This document shows positions 25,195 to 34,382 of a stretch of 64,000 nucleotides of DNA, piece after piece. Each line of letters starts with the position of its first letter. Positions within the stretch are counted from its first letter, which is position 1. Made by a program: the position numbers and the translations under genes. The notes beneath the pieces are model-generated. The model was given only the letters and a program-made list of their open reading frames with translations. It was not told the origin of the DNA and did not search any database. The stretch spans positions 96,970 to 160,969 of the forward strand of contig NZ_JACDUR010000005.1 of the NCBI RefSeq assembly GCF_013761175.1, written 5' to 3'. This DNA comes from Nonomuraea soli. GTDB taxonomy: Bacteria > Actinomycetota > Actinomycetes > Streptosporangiales > Streptosporangiaceae.

Positions 25195-28100
25195 TCATGC
25201 CGCGGCCGGGCCCGAGCTGCCCTGGCTGGCGTGCCAGAGCTGGCGTGACGGGCTGACGATCGCCGGCCCGAGGTCGGCGTACGGCGAGAGCAGGAAGCCG
25301 TTGGCGTACTCGATGCGCCCGCCCGTGACACCGGGCGTGCTCGCCGGGTCTCGTTCGACCAGTTCCCTGACCGCGTCCGGGCCGCGGGCGCGCCAGAGCT
25401 TCTCCAGGTCGATGAGGTTCCAGCAGTCGAGAGCGCGCATGGAGACCGCCTTGGGCCCGGTGCGGCGGATCACCCCGCGCGCCACCATGAGCCACGAGGT
25501 GAACACCGTGGAGGCGCAGTGCCCCTGCACCGACTCGAAGAAGGTCAGGTCGACCGGCCCCGTCGAGTCGTCGAGGGTGGCGAAGATGACGCGCTGGCCG
25601 GAGCGGACGGCCGGGGTCTGGGTGGCCACCTTGACCCCGCCCACCAGCACCTGGGCGCCGTTGCGCTGATCCAGCAGGTCTCTGGCGCGCACCACGCCGA
25701 GCAGGTCGAGCAGTTCGTCGTGGAAGCTGACGATGTGGCGGCTGACGTCGATGCCGAGGATCTCCAGTTCGGCCTCGACCATCTCGGTCTCGGTCATCTC
25801 GGGCAGTTCGCCGGGCGCGATGTGCTCGGCGAAGCCCAGGGGCATCTGCACGGCCTCGTCGAGGCTCTGCCGTACGAGGACGGCGCGGGGGGCGTAGCCC
25901 TTGCGGGTGCGCGGCCGCGCGCCGACACCCGAGGCGGAGGCCCGTTCCAGGGCGCCGACCTGGGCGATGAGGTCGCGGCGGGTGAGTTCGCCTGGCCGCC
26001 AGCGCGGCCCGCCGTCGCCAGGACGCAGCTCGTGCAGGTCGTCGAGGCCGCCGACCTGCACGATGCGTTCCATGACGGGACGCGAGGGCCTGGCGCGGTC
26101 CCAGAAGTCCGACATCGAGGTGTACGGCCGGCCGGCGACCATGCGGTCGACCTCGGCCTCGCTGATGCCCTTGACGGCGGAGAACGGCACGCGCAGGGCG
26201 TAGCCGCGTCCGAGCTCCTCGGCGTGGAACCTGGTCCTGGGCCCCTGCTCCTCGGCGGGTCCCGCCAGGGACCGGGGGTCGACCCGCACCTCCATGCCGA
26301 GCCGTTCGACCTGCCAGTGCCGCCCCGATCGGTTGATGTCGAGCGGCAGGATGGTCACCCCGCACTGCCGTGCCTCGTCGACGATCACCCGCTGGGGGTA
26401 CATGCCGGGCTCGTGGGTGAGCACCCCGGCGAAGAAGGCGGCGGCGTGGTGGCGTTTGAGCCAGGCCGACTGGTAGGTGGGCAGCGCGAAGGCGGCGGCG
26501 TGCGCCTTGCAGAAGCCGAAGGCCCCGAAGGCGTCGAGCACCCGCCAGGCCTCCTCGACCACGGCCGCGGAGTACCTCTTGTGCACCGAGGCGTGGAACC
26601 ACTGCCGCACGTTCTCGCGGGTGGCGGGCGCGGCCAGGCTGCGCCGCATCCTCTCGGCCTCCGACAGCCCACAGCCGGTCATGGCGTCGATGACCTTGAG
26701 CACCTGCTCGTGGAAGACGACCACGCCGTGGGTCTCGCGCAGCGCGTCGTGCAGGTCTTCGTGCGGGTAGCGGGAGGCCCGCCAGCCATGGCGCATCTCC
26801 AGGTAGGGCGTGACCATGTCGGAGTTGACCGGTCCCGGGCGGAACAGCGAGATGTCGACGATCAGGTCGTGCATCGTGCGCGGCTCCAGCTTGGCCACCA
26901 GCTCGCGCTGGCCGGGCGACTCGATCTGGAAACACCCGAGGGTACGGCTGGCGCAGATCATGTCGTAGGTGGCGGAGTCGTCGTGGGGCACGGCGTCGAG
27001 CTCGATCTCGAGGTCGTCGACCCGCTTGATCTCGCTGAGCGTGTAGGCCATGGCCGACTGCATGCGCACGCCGAGCACGTCGAGCTTGAGCAGCCCTGCC
27101 TCCTCGACGTCGTCCTTGTCGAACTGCGACATCGGGAACTCCAGCATGCTGCGCTCGATCGGCGTGGTGTCGCGCAGGGTGGAGTTGCCGATGAGCACGC
27201 CGCACGGGTGCAGGGCGATGTGCCTGGGCAGGCCGTCGAGCTTCTCGGCCAGGGAGAAGACCTTGCCGAGCCCGGCCTCGCCGAGCCGCGACTCGCGCAG
27301 CTCCGGCAGGTCGGTCAGGGCGGAGCTGATCTGGCGGGCCCTGATGTGCGGGAAGGCCTTGGCGATGAGGTCGATCTCGTGCGGGGGTAGTCCCATGGCG
27401 GCGCCCACGTCGCGGATGGCGCTGCGGGCGCGGTAGGTCTCCATCATCGACACGCAGGCCACGCGCGCCTCGCCGTACATGTCGAAGATCGCCTTGTAGC
27501 AGTCGAGGCGGCGGGCGGACTCGACGTCGATGTCGATGTCGGGCAGGCCGATGCGGCCCTCCGACAGGAAACGCTCCATCAGCAGGCCGTGGTCGAGCGG
27601 GTTGATCTCGCCGATCCGCAGCAGGTAGTTGACCAGGCTGCCGGCTCCCGAGCCGCGGATGGCGCAGCGGATGTCCATGCCGCGGATGCGGTCGGTGATG
27701 CCGGCGACGGAGATGAAGTAGCCGGACAGCTCCTTCCGCTCGATGATCGACAGCTCCAGCCTCAGCCGGTCCTTGGCGTCGGCGGAGTTGCCGAGCCCGC
27801 GCTCGTACAGGCCGTCGTAGCAGCGGTTGCGCAGCAGCGGCACCGGGTCCCTGCCGACCTCGGGCAGGTTCAGCCTTCCCGCCTTGAGCCCGAGGACCTG
27901 GAGGGGGTCCATGGCGCAGGCCTCGGCCAGCCGCCGGGTGGTGCGCAGCAGGCGGGTGATGCGCTGATCGTCGGCGCCGCAGATCTTCCGCGCGACCTGG
28001 AGCATCTCCTTGGTCGACTTGAGGTAGGCGTGGGAGGTGGCGCGTTCCAGGTGGCGGGGGTGCAGCGGCACCAGCTGGCGGGCGGCGTCGAGCACGTCGC

Positions 28101-28731
28101 CGGTCTGGTGGTCGGCGGGGTCGAGGTAGCGCACGGCGTTGGTCAGGATCGCCGGCACTCCCGTCGACTCGGCCAGGGCGAGCATGCGGACCGCGGTGGC
28201 GGCGTCGCGGTAGCCGTACTGGTCGATCACCTCGACGGCCACCGTCAGGCCGGCGCGCCATCGTTCCAGCAGGGCCCTGGCCTGCTCGTCGCGTCCGGCG
28301 GCGACGGCGCGTCCGACGTCGGAGCGCGGCCCGAGCAGGACGATCAGGCCGGGGTGGGCGCCGACCAGGTCGGCGGTGATCGTGGGCGAGCCTCGCTCCC
28401 CCGCACGATGGGCGGCGGTGACCAGGCGGCAGAGCGAGGCCCACGCGTCGGAGCGGGCCAGCACGGTGACCCGGTCCTGGGATTGCGGCCCGGTCCTGGG
28501 CCGGTCCTGACCGGTGGAGGCGAGCGCGAGGTCCACGCCGAAGACCGACTTGAGCCCGGCCTCGGCGCAGGCCTGGGCGTGCTTGACGGCGCCGTAGAGG
28601 CCGTCGCGGTCGGTCAGCGCGAGCATGTCCATGCCGTGCTCGACCGCCCTGGCGACCAGCGCGGGAGGGAAGGTCGTGCCGTAGCGCATGGAGTAGGCGG
28701 AGGCGACGTGGAGGTGGACGAAGGGCGTCAT
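25195..28731 (-). CDS. dnaE2: Error-prone DNA polymerase III alpha subunit, DnaE2 type
   Basis: About 1178 residues. The PHP domain starts FVHLHVASAYSMRYG; the polymerase core carries the catalytic aspartates in GLPDIDIDVE and a second conserved block METYRARSAIRDVGAAMG; a helix-hairpin-helix and an OB-fold (VLVGGVKVATQTPAVRSGQRVIFATLDD) close the protein. The partner gene upstream (DUF6504) and an SOS box before it identify it as the damage-inducible translesion polymerase rather than the replicative one. The chosen ATG overlaps the DUF6504 stop (TGATG); a GTG three codons earlier is possible. No imuA or imuB is present here. Confidence 0.88.
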   Translation of the reverse strand: MTPFVHLHVASAYSMRYGTTFPPALVARAVEHGMDMLALTDRDGLYGAVKHAQACAEAGLKSVFGVDLALASTGQDRPRTGPQSQDRVTVLARSDAWASLCRLVTAAHRAGERGSPTITADLVGAHPGLIVLLGPRSDVGRAVAAGRDEQARALLERWRAGLTVAVEVIDQYGYRDAATAVRMLALAESTGVPAILTNAVRYLDPADHQTGDVLDAARQLVPLHPRHLERATSHAYLKSTKEMLQVARKICGADDQRITRLLRTTRRLAEACAMDPLQVLGLKAGRLNLPEVGRDPVPLLRNRCYDGLYERGLGNSADAKDRLRLELSIIERKELSGYFISVAGITDRIRGMDIRCAIRGSGAGSLVNYLLRIGEINPLDHGLLMERFLSEGRIGLPDIDIDVESARRLDCYKAIFDMYGEARVACVSMMETYRARSAIRDVGAAMGLPPHEIDLIAKAFPHIRARQISSALTDLPELRESRLGEAGLGKVFSLAEKLDGLPRHIALHPCGVLIGNSTLRDTTPIERSMLEFPMSQFDKDDVEEAGLLKLDVLGVRMQSAMAYTLSEIKRVDDLEIELDAVPHDDSATYDMICASRTLGCFQIESPGQRELVAKLEPRTMHDLIVDISLFRPGPVNSDMVTPYLEMRHGWRASRYPHEDLHDALRETHGVVVFHEQVLKVIDAMTGCGLSEAERMRRSLAAPATRENVRQWFHASVHKRYSAAVVEEAWRVLDAFGAFGFCKAHAAAFALPTYQSAWLKRHHAAAFFAGVLTHEPGMYPQRVIVDEARQCGVTILPLDINRSGRHWQVERLGMEVRVDPRSLAGPAEEQGPRTRFHAEELGRGYALRVPFSAVKGISEAEVDRMVAGRPYTSMSDFWDRARPSRPVMERIVQVGGLDDLHELRPGDGGPRWRPGELTRRDLIAQVGALERASASGVGARPRTRKGYAPRAVLVRQSLDEAVQMPLGFAEHIAPGELPEMTETEMVEAELEILGIDVSRHIVSFHDELLDLLGVVRARDLLDQRNGAQVLVGGVKVATQTPAVRSGQRVIFATLDDSTGPVDLTFFESVQGHCASTVFTSWLMVARGVIRRTGPKAVSMRALDCWNLIDLEKLWRARGPDAVRELVERDPASTPGVTGGRIEYANGFLLSPYADLGPAIVSPSRQLWHASQGSSGPAAA

Positions 28732-28997
28732 CAGTCCCACGCCCTCAGCAGCAGCCAGCCGCCGCTGGCGGTGTCGAAGCGCAGTTCGTAGGTGCCGGCT
28801 TCGCGGCCGGGGCTGGCTTCGACGCGCCAGAACTGGCGCTCGCCCGGGTCGTTCTCACCGGTCTTCCACCATTCGCGGGCGACCACCCAGTGATCGAGCA
28901 CGCGGCGGACGAGGTAGAGCCGGTCGCGCCAGACGAACTGGGTGGGCTCCCCGTCGCGGGTCCACACCTCGATCGGATCGCCGTAGAGTCTGCTCAA
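28731..28997 (-). CDS. DUF6504 family protein, dnaE2 partner
   Basis: 88 residues rich in tryptophan and arginine (WRDRLYLVRRVLDHWVVAREWW). From memory, such short proteins commonly sit between imuB and dnaE2 in actinobacterial mutasome cassettes. It is start/stop coupled to dnaE2 and is the first gene after an SOS box. Molecular role unknown; an accessory role in translesion synthesis follows from context only. Confidence 0.78.
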   Translation of the reverse strand: MSRLYGDPIEVWTRDGEPTQFVWRDRLYLVRRVLDHWVVAREWWKTGENDPGERQFWRVEASPGREAGTYELRFDTASGGWLLLRAWD

Positions 28998-29055
28998 GAT
29001 CCTCTTCTCCCAGGAGTCCTCGCGAACTGCCCGGGGGAAGACGGGCGCTACGTAT

Positions 29056-29069
29056 CGAACATACGTTCC
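29056..29069. promoter_or_regulatory. LexA SOS box
   Basis: CGAACATACGTTCC is an exact match to the mycobacterial SOS box pattern CGAACRNRYGTTYC. It lies 59 bp upstream of the DUF6504-dnaE2 start. It is AT-richer than its surroundings and placed where a LexA-repressed promoter is expected, so the operon should be induced by DNA damage. Confidence 0.88.
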
Positions 29070-29075
29070 AACGCC

Positions 29076-29807
29076 TCAAAAAGCAAGCTGGCGGCCGAGG
29101 GGGTTGGCGCCGATCGAGTTGCGGATGCTGAAGGCCACGCTGCCCGCCCGGTAGCGGTCATCGGACCACTCCACGGGCCGCCCTTCGTTCGTCGTGGTGA
29201 TGCGCCGCTGGCGCAACAGCGGGCTGCCCCGCCGTACGGTGAGCAACCGGGAGTCCTGCGCCCCCGCCGCGACCGCGTCGATGAGATGCTCCCCGTAGGC
29301 GAAGATCAGCCCGACCGAGTCGAACAGCGCCTGGGTGACCGATTCGCAGTCGCCCGGCAGCGCCTCGACCGCCGGCGCGATCCAGTCGGCGTAGACGGTC
29401 CGCTCCAGCAGCACCGGCTCGCCCTCCAGGGTGCGCACCCGCATCACCTCCAGCACCGCCGGGCACGACAGCCGGGCGCTCTCCACGCCACGGGCGGCCC
29501 GCCTGCGCTGGGAGATCACCTGGCCGCCGAAGCGGTAGCCGTTGGCACGCGCCCACTGCGCGAAGCTGTGCAGTTCGGCGAAGCTCTGGCTGCGGGTGGT
29601 GCCCAGCACGATGCGCCGCGCGCCCTGCCGCGACCCCACCAGCCCTTCGGCCACCAGGACCGCGATCGCCTGGCGCACGGTGCCGCGTGCGGCGCGGTAG
29701 TGCGCAGCCAGTTCTGACTCGGAAGGCAACAGAGTCCCGACCGGGTGTGTGCCGTTCATGATGTCATCGCGCAGCTCAGCGGCTATGTGTTCATACCGCG
29801 CAACCAC
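29076..29807 (-). CDS. GntR-family regulator with UTRA domain (HutC subfamily)
   Basis: About 243 residues from the GTG reading MVARYEHIAAELRDDI, which has GGGAG at good spacing; a TTG ten codons upstream is less likely. The winged helix shows GTLLPSESELAAHYRAARGTVRQAIAVLVAEGLV. The UTRA effector domain contains LLERTVYADWIAP and the closing RPVEWSDDRYRAGSVAFSI. It is divergent from the ABC importer genes, and palindromes resembling the TGGTCTAGACCA sites of this subfamily lie between them, so it very likely controls the importer in response to its substrate. Confidence 0.87.
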   Translation of the reverse strand: MVARYEHIAAELRDDIMNGTHPVGTLLPSESELAAHYRAARGTVRQAIAVLVAEGLVGSRQGARRIVLGTTRSQSFAELHSFAQWARANGYRFGGQVISQRRRAARGVESARLSCPAVLEVMRVRTLEGEPVLLERTVYADWIAPAVEALPGDCESVTQALFDSVGLIFAYGEHLIDAVAAGAQDSRLLTVRRGSPLLRQRRITTTNEGRPVEWSDDRYRAGSVAFSIRNSIGANPLGRQLAF

Positions 29808-29852
29808 CCAGGACCACTCCCATTCACCGAAACGCAACGAAGTAGGGCTGTT

Positions 29853-29883
29853 CTTGTCTGGACAAGTTTTCTATGGTCCAGAC
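29853..29883. promoter_or_regulatory. Candidate GntR/HutC operators before the ABC importer
   Basis: CTTGTCTGGACAAG (29853-29866) is a palindrome with a 2-bp centre. A second related site, GGTCCAGAC (29875-29883), follows, so that GTCTGGAC and GTCCAGAC also form an 8-bp inverted repeat with a 12-nt spacer. Both resemble the TGGTCTAGACCA consensus bound by HutC-type regulators such as DasR and PhnF, with about three differences each. They lie 25-55 bp before the importer start. Confidence 0.68.
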
Positions 29884-29907
29884 ATATCCCATTTCTATGG
29901 AGGCGAC

Positions 29908-31053
29908 GTGTCCGCTTTGCGAGTCGCAGGTCTCATAGCAGCCCTTACCGTAGTCACCGCGGCCTGCGGCGCCGCACCGTCCACCCAGACCCAGCCCTCG
30001 GCGGCCGGCGGCGTGGACGCCAAGACCGCCACCTCGGCCACCGACTTCGGCGGCCTGGACAAGCTCGTCGAGGCCGCCAAGAAGGAGGGCAACCTCCACG
30101 TCATCGCCCTGCCCCCCGACTGGGCCAACTACGGCGAGATCATCAAGGCCTTCGAGACCAAGTACGGCATCAAGGTCGAGAGCGAGAACCCCGACGCCTC
30201 CAGCGCCGACGAGATCACCGCGCTGAAGACCCGCAAGGGCCAGCCCAACGCCCCCGACGTCGTCGACATCAGCCAGTCGTGGGCCTTCACCGGCGCCAAG
30301 GAAGGCCTGTTCGCGCCGTACAAGGTGCAGGCCTTCGACAAGATCCCCGAGGGTCAGAAGGACCCGGGCGGCCTGTGGGTCAACGACTACGGCGGCTACG
30401 TCTCCATCGGCTGCGAGGCCAAGAAGGTCGGCACCTGCCCCCAGACCTTCGCCGACCTGCTCAAGCCCGAGTACAAGGGCCTGGTCGCGCTCAACGGCAA
30501 CCCGAACAAGTCCGGCTCGGCCTTCGGCGGCGTCTGGGCGGCCTCGCTGTCCAACGGCGGCTCCCTCGACGACATCGCCCCCGGCGTGGAGTTCTTCAAG
30601 AAGCTCAAGGCCGCGGGCAACTTCAACCCGATCGAGTCCACCCCGGCGACCGTCGAGAAGGGCGAGACGCCGATCTCGATCGACTGGGACTACCTCAACG
30701 CCGGATACCGCGAGCAGTTCATGCCCAAGGGCCTGGACTTCCAGGTCGCGGTGCCCACCGACGGCGTCTACGCCTCCTACTACGTGCAGGCCATCAACAA
30801 GGACGCGCCGCACCCGGCCGCCGCGCGCCTGTGGCAGGAGTTCCTCTACAGCGCCGAGGGCCAGAACCTGTGGCTCAAGGGCGGCGCCCGCCCGGTGCTG
30901 ATGCCCTCGATGCAGGCCGACGGCACCATCGACAAGGCGCTGGCCGACAAGCTGCCGCCCGTCCAGGGTGAGGCCCAGTTCCCGACCGAGGCGCAGACCA
31001 AGGCGGCGCAGGACGCTCTGGCCAAGAGCTGGGACGCGGCTGTAGCGGGCTGA
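29908..31053 (+). CDS. ABC importer substrate-binding lipoprotein (COG1840 type)
   Basis: 381 residues from a GTG preceded by GGAGG. The signal peptide ends in the lipobox VTAAC, so C20 should be lipidated. The mature protein is a type-2 periplasmic-binding fold similar to iron(III) and 2-aminoethylphosphonate binding proteins (KEGNLHVIALPPDWANYGEIIKAF, later SWAFTGAKEGLFAPYK and ISIDWDYLNAGY). Together with two coupled permeases and an ATPase it forms an importer annotated in relatives as taking up 2-aminoethylphosphonate or a similar small anion. No phosphonate-degrading enzyme is present, so the substrate is uncertain. Confidence 0.83.
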   Translation: MSALRVAGLIAALTVVTAACGAAPSTQTQPSAAGGVDAKTATSATDFGGLDKLVEAAKKEGNLHVIALPPDWANYGEIIKAFETKYGIKVESENPDASSADEITALKTRKGQPNAPDVVDISQSWAFTGAKEGLFAPYKVQAFDKIPEGQKDPGGLWVNDYGGYVSIGCEAKKVGTCPQTFADLLKPEYKGLVALNGNPNKSGSAFGGVWAASLSNGGSLDDIAPGVEFFKKLKAAGNFNPIESTPATVEKGETPISIDWDYLNAGYREQFMPKGLDFQVAVPTDGVYASYYVQAINKDAPHPAAARLWQEFLYSAEGQNLWLKGGARPVLMPSMQADGTIDKALADKLPPVQGEAQFPTEAQTKAAQDALAKSWDAAVAG

Positions 31054-31844
31054 TGAAGCGCATCATCGGCGCGCTGCCGCTGCTCGTCTTCACCGCGCTC
31101 GCCCTCGGGATCCCCGCCATCGCCATGGTGGCGGGGGCCTTCGACCGCGGCATGGGCAACCTGGCGCTGACCATGCAGGGCGGCTACCTGCTCGCCCTGC
31201 TGAACAGCGTCAAGCTGTCGGCCGTGGTGGCGGTGCTGGGCGCGATCCTGGGCACCTTCCTGGCCCAGGTGGTGGTCAGGTCCCGCTTCCGCGAGGCGGT
31301 GCTCACCGCCTCCGGCGTGCTGGCCAACTTCGGGGGCGTGCCGCTGGCCTTCTTCTGGGTGGCGACCCTCGGGAACTCCGGCATGATCAGCTCGCTGCTG
31401 GGGCTGCCGTTCGGGACGCTGTTCTCCTTCTGGGGGCTGGCGCTCGTCTACCTGTACTTCTCCATCCCGCTCATGGTGCTGGCCATCGCGCCCGCGCTCG
31501 ACGGGCTCAAGCCGCAGTGGCGCGAGGCGGCGATGAACAGCGGGGCCTCCGCCTGGCACTACTGGCGTTACGTCGCGCTTCCGGTGCTGACCCCGGGCCT
31601 GCTGGGCGGGGTGGTGCTGCTGTTCGGCTCGGCGTTCGCCGCCTACGCCACCGCCGCCGCGATGGGCGCGGGGACGGTGCTGCCGCTGATCACGCTGAAG
31701 ATCGCCGCGGCGCTCTCGGGCGACGTGCAGACCGGTTACGAGAGCGTGGGCCTGGCGCTCGCGCTCGACATGGTCGTGGTCGCCGCCCTGGTCATGGTGG
31801 TCTACGTGCCGCTGCAGAGGAGGAGTACCCGATGGCTGCAGTGA
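31053..31844 (+). CDS. ABC importer permease, first subunit
   Basis: 263 residues, about six membrane spans. The EAA loop that docks on the ATPase is visible as LKPQWREAAMNSGASAWHYWRYVALPVLTPGLLGG. The ATG shares one base with the stop of the binding protein gene (TGATG), so translation is coupled. It pairs with the next permease to form a heterodimeric channel of the iron/AEP importer class. Substrate as for the binding protein. Confidence 0.86.
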   Translation: MKRIIGALPLLVFTALALGIPAIAMVAGAFDRGMGNLALTMQGGYLLALLNSVKLSAVVAVLGAILGTFLAQVVVRSRFREAVLTASGVLANFGGVPLAFFWVATLGNSGMISSLLGLPFGTLFSFWGLALVYLYFSIPLMVLAIAPALDGLKPQWREAAMNSGASAWHYWRYVALPVLTPGLLGGVVLLFGSAFAAYATAAAMGAGTVLPLITLKIAAALSGDVQTGYESVGLALALDMVVVAALVMVVYVPLQRRSTRWLQ

Positions 31845-32659
31845 CCTCCCGTGGCGCCGTGCGGCCCGGCAGGTGGCACGTGGCGGTCTGGGCCCTGGCC
31901 GCGCTCTACTTCCTGGTGCCGCTGGCCTGCTCGGTCTGGTTCACCGTCTACAACTCCGCGCAGGGCCTGTCCCTGGAGCCCTACACGGAGCTGCTGGTCA
32001 CCGAGGGGTTCACCGCCAGCCTGCTGCTGTCGCTCGGCCTGGCCGCCGCCACGATCGTGCTGGTCCTGGCGCTCATGCTGCCCGCGATGATCACCGTACG
32101 GCTCGCGGCTCCCGGCCTGCGTCCCGTGCTCGAGGTGGTCTGCACCCTGCCCCTCGTCATCCCGCCGATCGCGTTCGTCTCCGGCTTCGGCAAGTCGCTG
32201 GCGGTCGGCAACGAGCTCCTGGCGCCCACCCCGTTCTGGGCGACGCTGACCGCGATGCGCAGCACCACCTTCCCGCTGGTGCTGGTCTTCGCCTACGTCA
32301 TCCTCGTGCTGCCGTTCGTCTACCGTGCCCTCGACGCGGGACTGCGCACCATGGACGTGCGCACCCTCGTGGAGGCCGCGCGCAACCTCGGCGCCTCCTG
32401 GCCGCACGTGATGTTCCGCGTGCTGATCCCCAACCTGCGCTCGGCCCTGGCCAGCGCCGCGTTCCTGTCGCTCGCGCTGGTGCTGGGTGAGTACACCATG
32501 GCCTCGCTCCTGGGTTACCAGCCGTTCGCGGTGTGGATCGTGACCATCTCCGGGTCCAAGGGGCAGATGTCGGTGGCCGCCTCGGTGCTCAGCCTCGTCC
32601 TGATCTGGGCGCTCCTGCTCAGCATTTCCGGTATCTCCCGAAAGAGAGCCTCGAAGTGA
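31832..32659 (+). CDS. ABC importer permease, second subunit
   Basis: 275 residues, about six membrane spans, with EAA loop LVEAARNLGASWPHVMFRVLIPNLRSALASA. The ATG at 31832 is preceded by AGGAGG and overlaps the end of the first permease gene by 13 nt; the longer open frame would run back inside that gene and is rejected. The N-terminal span ALAALYFLVPLACSVWFTVY follows a short charged tail. Confidence 0.87.
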   Translation: MAAVTSRGAVRPGRWHVAVWALAALYFLVPLACSVWFTVYNSAQGLSLEPYTELLVTEGFTASLLLSLGLAAATIVLVLALMLPAMITVRLAAPGLRPVLEVVCTLPLVIPPIAFVSGFGKSLAVGNELLAPTPFWATLTAMRSTTFPLVLVFAYVILVLPFVYRALDAGLRTMDVRTLVEAARNLGASWPHVMFRVLIPNLRSALASAAFLSLALVLGEYTMASLLGYQPFAVWIVTISGSKGQMSVAASVLSLVLIWALLLSISGISRKRASK

Positions 32660-33738
32660 CCGCCCAACTGGAGTTCCGGCAGCTCCGCCGTACCTTCGGC
32701 AAGACCGTAGCCCTCGACGGCTTCGACCTCACCATCGAGCCGGGCGAGCTCGTCGCCCTGCTCGGGCCGTCCGGGTGCGGCAAGACCACGGCGTTGCGCT
32801 GCGTGGCCGGCTTCGAGACGCCCGACTCCGGAGCGGTGCTGCTCGACGGCAAGGACATCACCCGCGTCCCGGCCAACAAGCGCGACGCGGGCATGGTCTT
32901 CCAGGCCTACTCGCTCTTCCCCAACCTCAACGCGCTCGACAACGTCGCCTTCGGCCTGCGGGTGCGCAAGGTCGCCCAGACCACGCGCCGGGCCAAGGCG
33001 CTGGAGCTCCTGGAGCTCGTGGGCCTGGCCACCCACGCCGACCGCTACCCGCACCAGCTGTCGGGCGGCCAGCAGCAGCGTGTAGCCCTGGCCAGGGCAC
33101 TCGCCCTGGAGCCCAGGGTGCTGCTGCTCGACGAGCCGCTGTCGGCGCTGGACGCCAAGGTCAGAGTGGGGCTGCGCGAGGAGATCCGCCGGCTGCAGCT
33201 CGACCTCGGGATCACGACCGTCTTCGTCACCCACGACCAGGAGGAGGCGCTGTCGATCGCCGACCGCGTCGCCGTGCTGCGCGATGGGCGGCTGGAGCAG
33301 TGCGGGTCGCCCGCCGAGGTCTACGACCGCCCGGCCACGCCGTTCGTGGCCGAGTTCGTCGGCACGATGAACCACCTGCCCGGGCGCGTCTCCGGCGACC
33401 AGGTGACGGTGCTGGGGCAGCTGCTCCCGCTCGACTCGGACACCTCGCTGACCGACGTCGACGTGCTCGTACGGCCGGAGGCGGTCCGCGTGGAGCCCGA
33501 GCCCGACGGGAGGGCGGAGATCGTGGCCGCCTCCTTCCGCGGCGCCTCCGTGCGGCTGCGCGTCGCCCTGGAGGGCGGCGAGGTGCTGGCGGACGTGCCC
33601 GGCCACGAGGCGATGCGCCTGGGACCCGGGACCAGGGTGTCGGTCAGGCTGGTCGAGCGGCCGGTCCTCGTCGCCCCGCGCCGCGCCGACGCGCCGCTGC
33701 CCGTGACCCCGTCGGAGGATCCCGCCGGTGTGGTGTGA
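32656..33738 (+). CDS. ABC importer ATP-binding protein with TOBE domain
   Basis: 360 residues from a GTG overlapping the permease stop (GTGA). Walker A GPSGCGKTT, Q-loop FQAYSLFPNLNALDNV, signature LSGGQQQRVALARAL, Walker B LLLDEPLSALD and switch histidine VTHDQEEAL. The last 110 or so residues form a TOBE regulatory domain, as in the PotA/FbpC/PhnT group. It powers the upstream permease pair. Confidence 0.9.
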   Translation: MTAQLEFRQLRRTFGKTVALDGFDLTIEPGELVALLGPSGCGKTTALRCVAGFETPDSGAVLLDGKDITRVPANKRDAGMVFQAYSLFPNLNALDNVAFGLRVRKVAQTTRRAKALELLELVGLATHADRYPHQLSGGQQQRVALARALALEPRVLLLDEPLSALDAKVRVGLREEIRRLQLDLGITTVFVTHDQEEALSIADRVAVLRDGRLEQCGSPAEVYDRPATPFVAEFVGTMNHLPGRVSGDQVTVLGQLLPLDSDTSLTDVDVLVRPEAVRVEPEPDGRAEIVAASFRGASVRLRVALEGGEVLADVPGHEAMRLGPGTRVSVRLVERPVLVAPRRADAPLPVTPSEDPAGVV

Positions 33739-34306
33739 CGCCGTGCTGTTCGACATGGACGGCACGCTCGTCGACACGGAAGGGCTGTGGTGGCAGTGCG
33801 TCGCCCTGGTCGCCGGCGAGTTCGGCGTGCCCCTGAGCGAGGCCGACATGCCTGAGGTGCTCGGACGGACGATCGCCGACACCGCCGCCTACCTGGCGCC
33901 GGGCGACCCGGGCCCGCTCGCCGCCCGGCTGGGCGAGGAGTTCGGCCGCCGGGTCGCCGCCGGGGTCGAGCTCCTGCCGGGGGCCCTGGAGCTGCTCGCG
34001 GAGCTGGGCGAGGCGGGCATCCCCACGGCCCTGGTGAGCGCCTCGCCCCGGAGCGTGGTGGACCGGGTGCTACCGCTGCTCGACGGGCACGAGTTCAAGA
34101 CCACCGTGGCCGACGGCGAGACGGCCAGGGGCAAGCCGTACGCCGACCCGTACGTGGAGGCGGTGGCGCGGCTGGGCGTGGTGGCCGCGCGGTGCGTCGC
34201 GGTGGAGGACAGCCCCACGGGGATCGCCGCCGCGCGGGCGGCGGGGTGCCGGGTGTTCGAGGTACGGCACGGCCGGCTGCCGACGCTGCGCGAACTGGCG
34301 GATTGA
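33728..34306 (+). CDS. HAD-superfamily phosphatase
   Basis: 192 residues. Motif I is DMDGTLVDTEG with nucleophile and acid aspartates; motif II lies in LVSASPRSVV; motif IV is the VEDSPTGIAAARAAG block. Overall it resembles beta-phosphoglucomutase-like or phosphoglycolate phosphatase-like enzymes. It overlaps the importer ATPase gene by 11 nt, so it probably acts on the imported compound or a product. It does not show phosphonoacetaldehyde hydrolase features, so a phosphonatase role is not supported. Confidence 0.8.
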   Translation: MWCDAVLFDMDGTLVDTEGLWWQCVALVAGEFGVPLSEADMPEVLGRTIADTAAYLAPGDPGPLAARLGEEFGRRVAAGVELLPGALELLAELGEAGIPTALVSASPRSVVDRVLPLLDGHEFKTTVADGETARGKPYADPYVEAVARLGVVAARCVAVEDSPTGIAAARAAGCRVFEVRHGRLPTLRELAD

Positions 34307-34382
34307 GTACGACCTACTCAGGCGTTCAACCGCCCGTCACCCGCACCATCCTTCTCAGGCGCAATCCCGAGGAGGACTGATC

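Noticed and set aside
25121..28444. A second 1107-codon minus-strand frame over dnaE2 and several plus-strand frames
   Set aside because: Low-complexity Arg/Ala translations that shadow the polymerase gene in other frames.
33728..34306. Phosphonoacetaldehyde hydrolase (PhnX), suggested by the neighbouring AEP-type importer
   Set aside because: The sequence has a canonical DMDGTLVDTEG beta-phosphoglucomutase-like start and lacks the PhnX-like DWAGT motif and cap lysine region.
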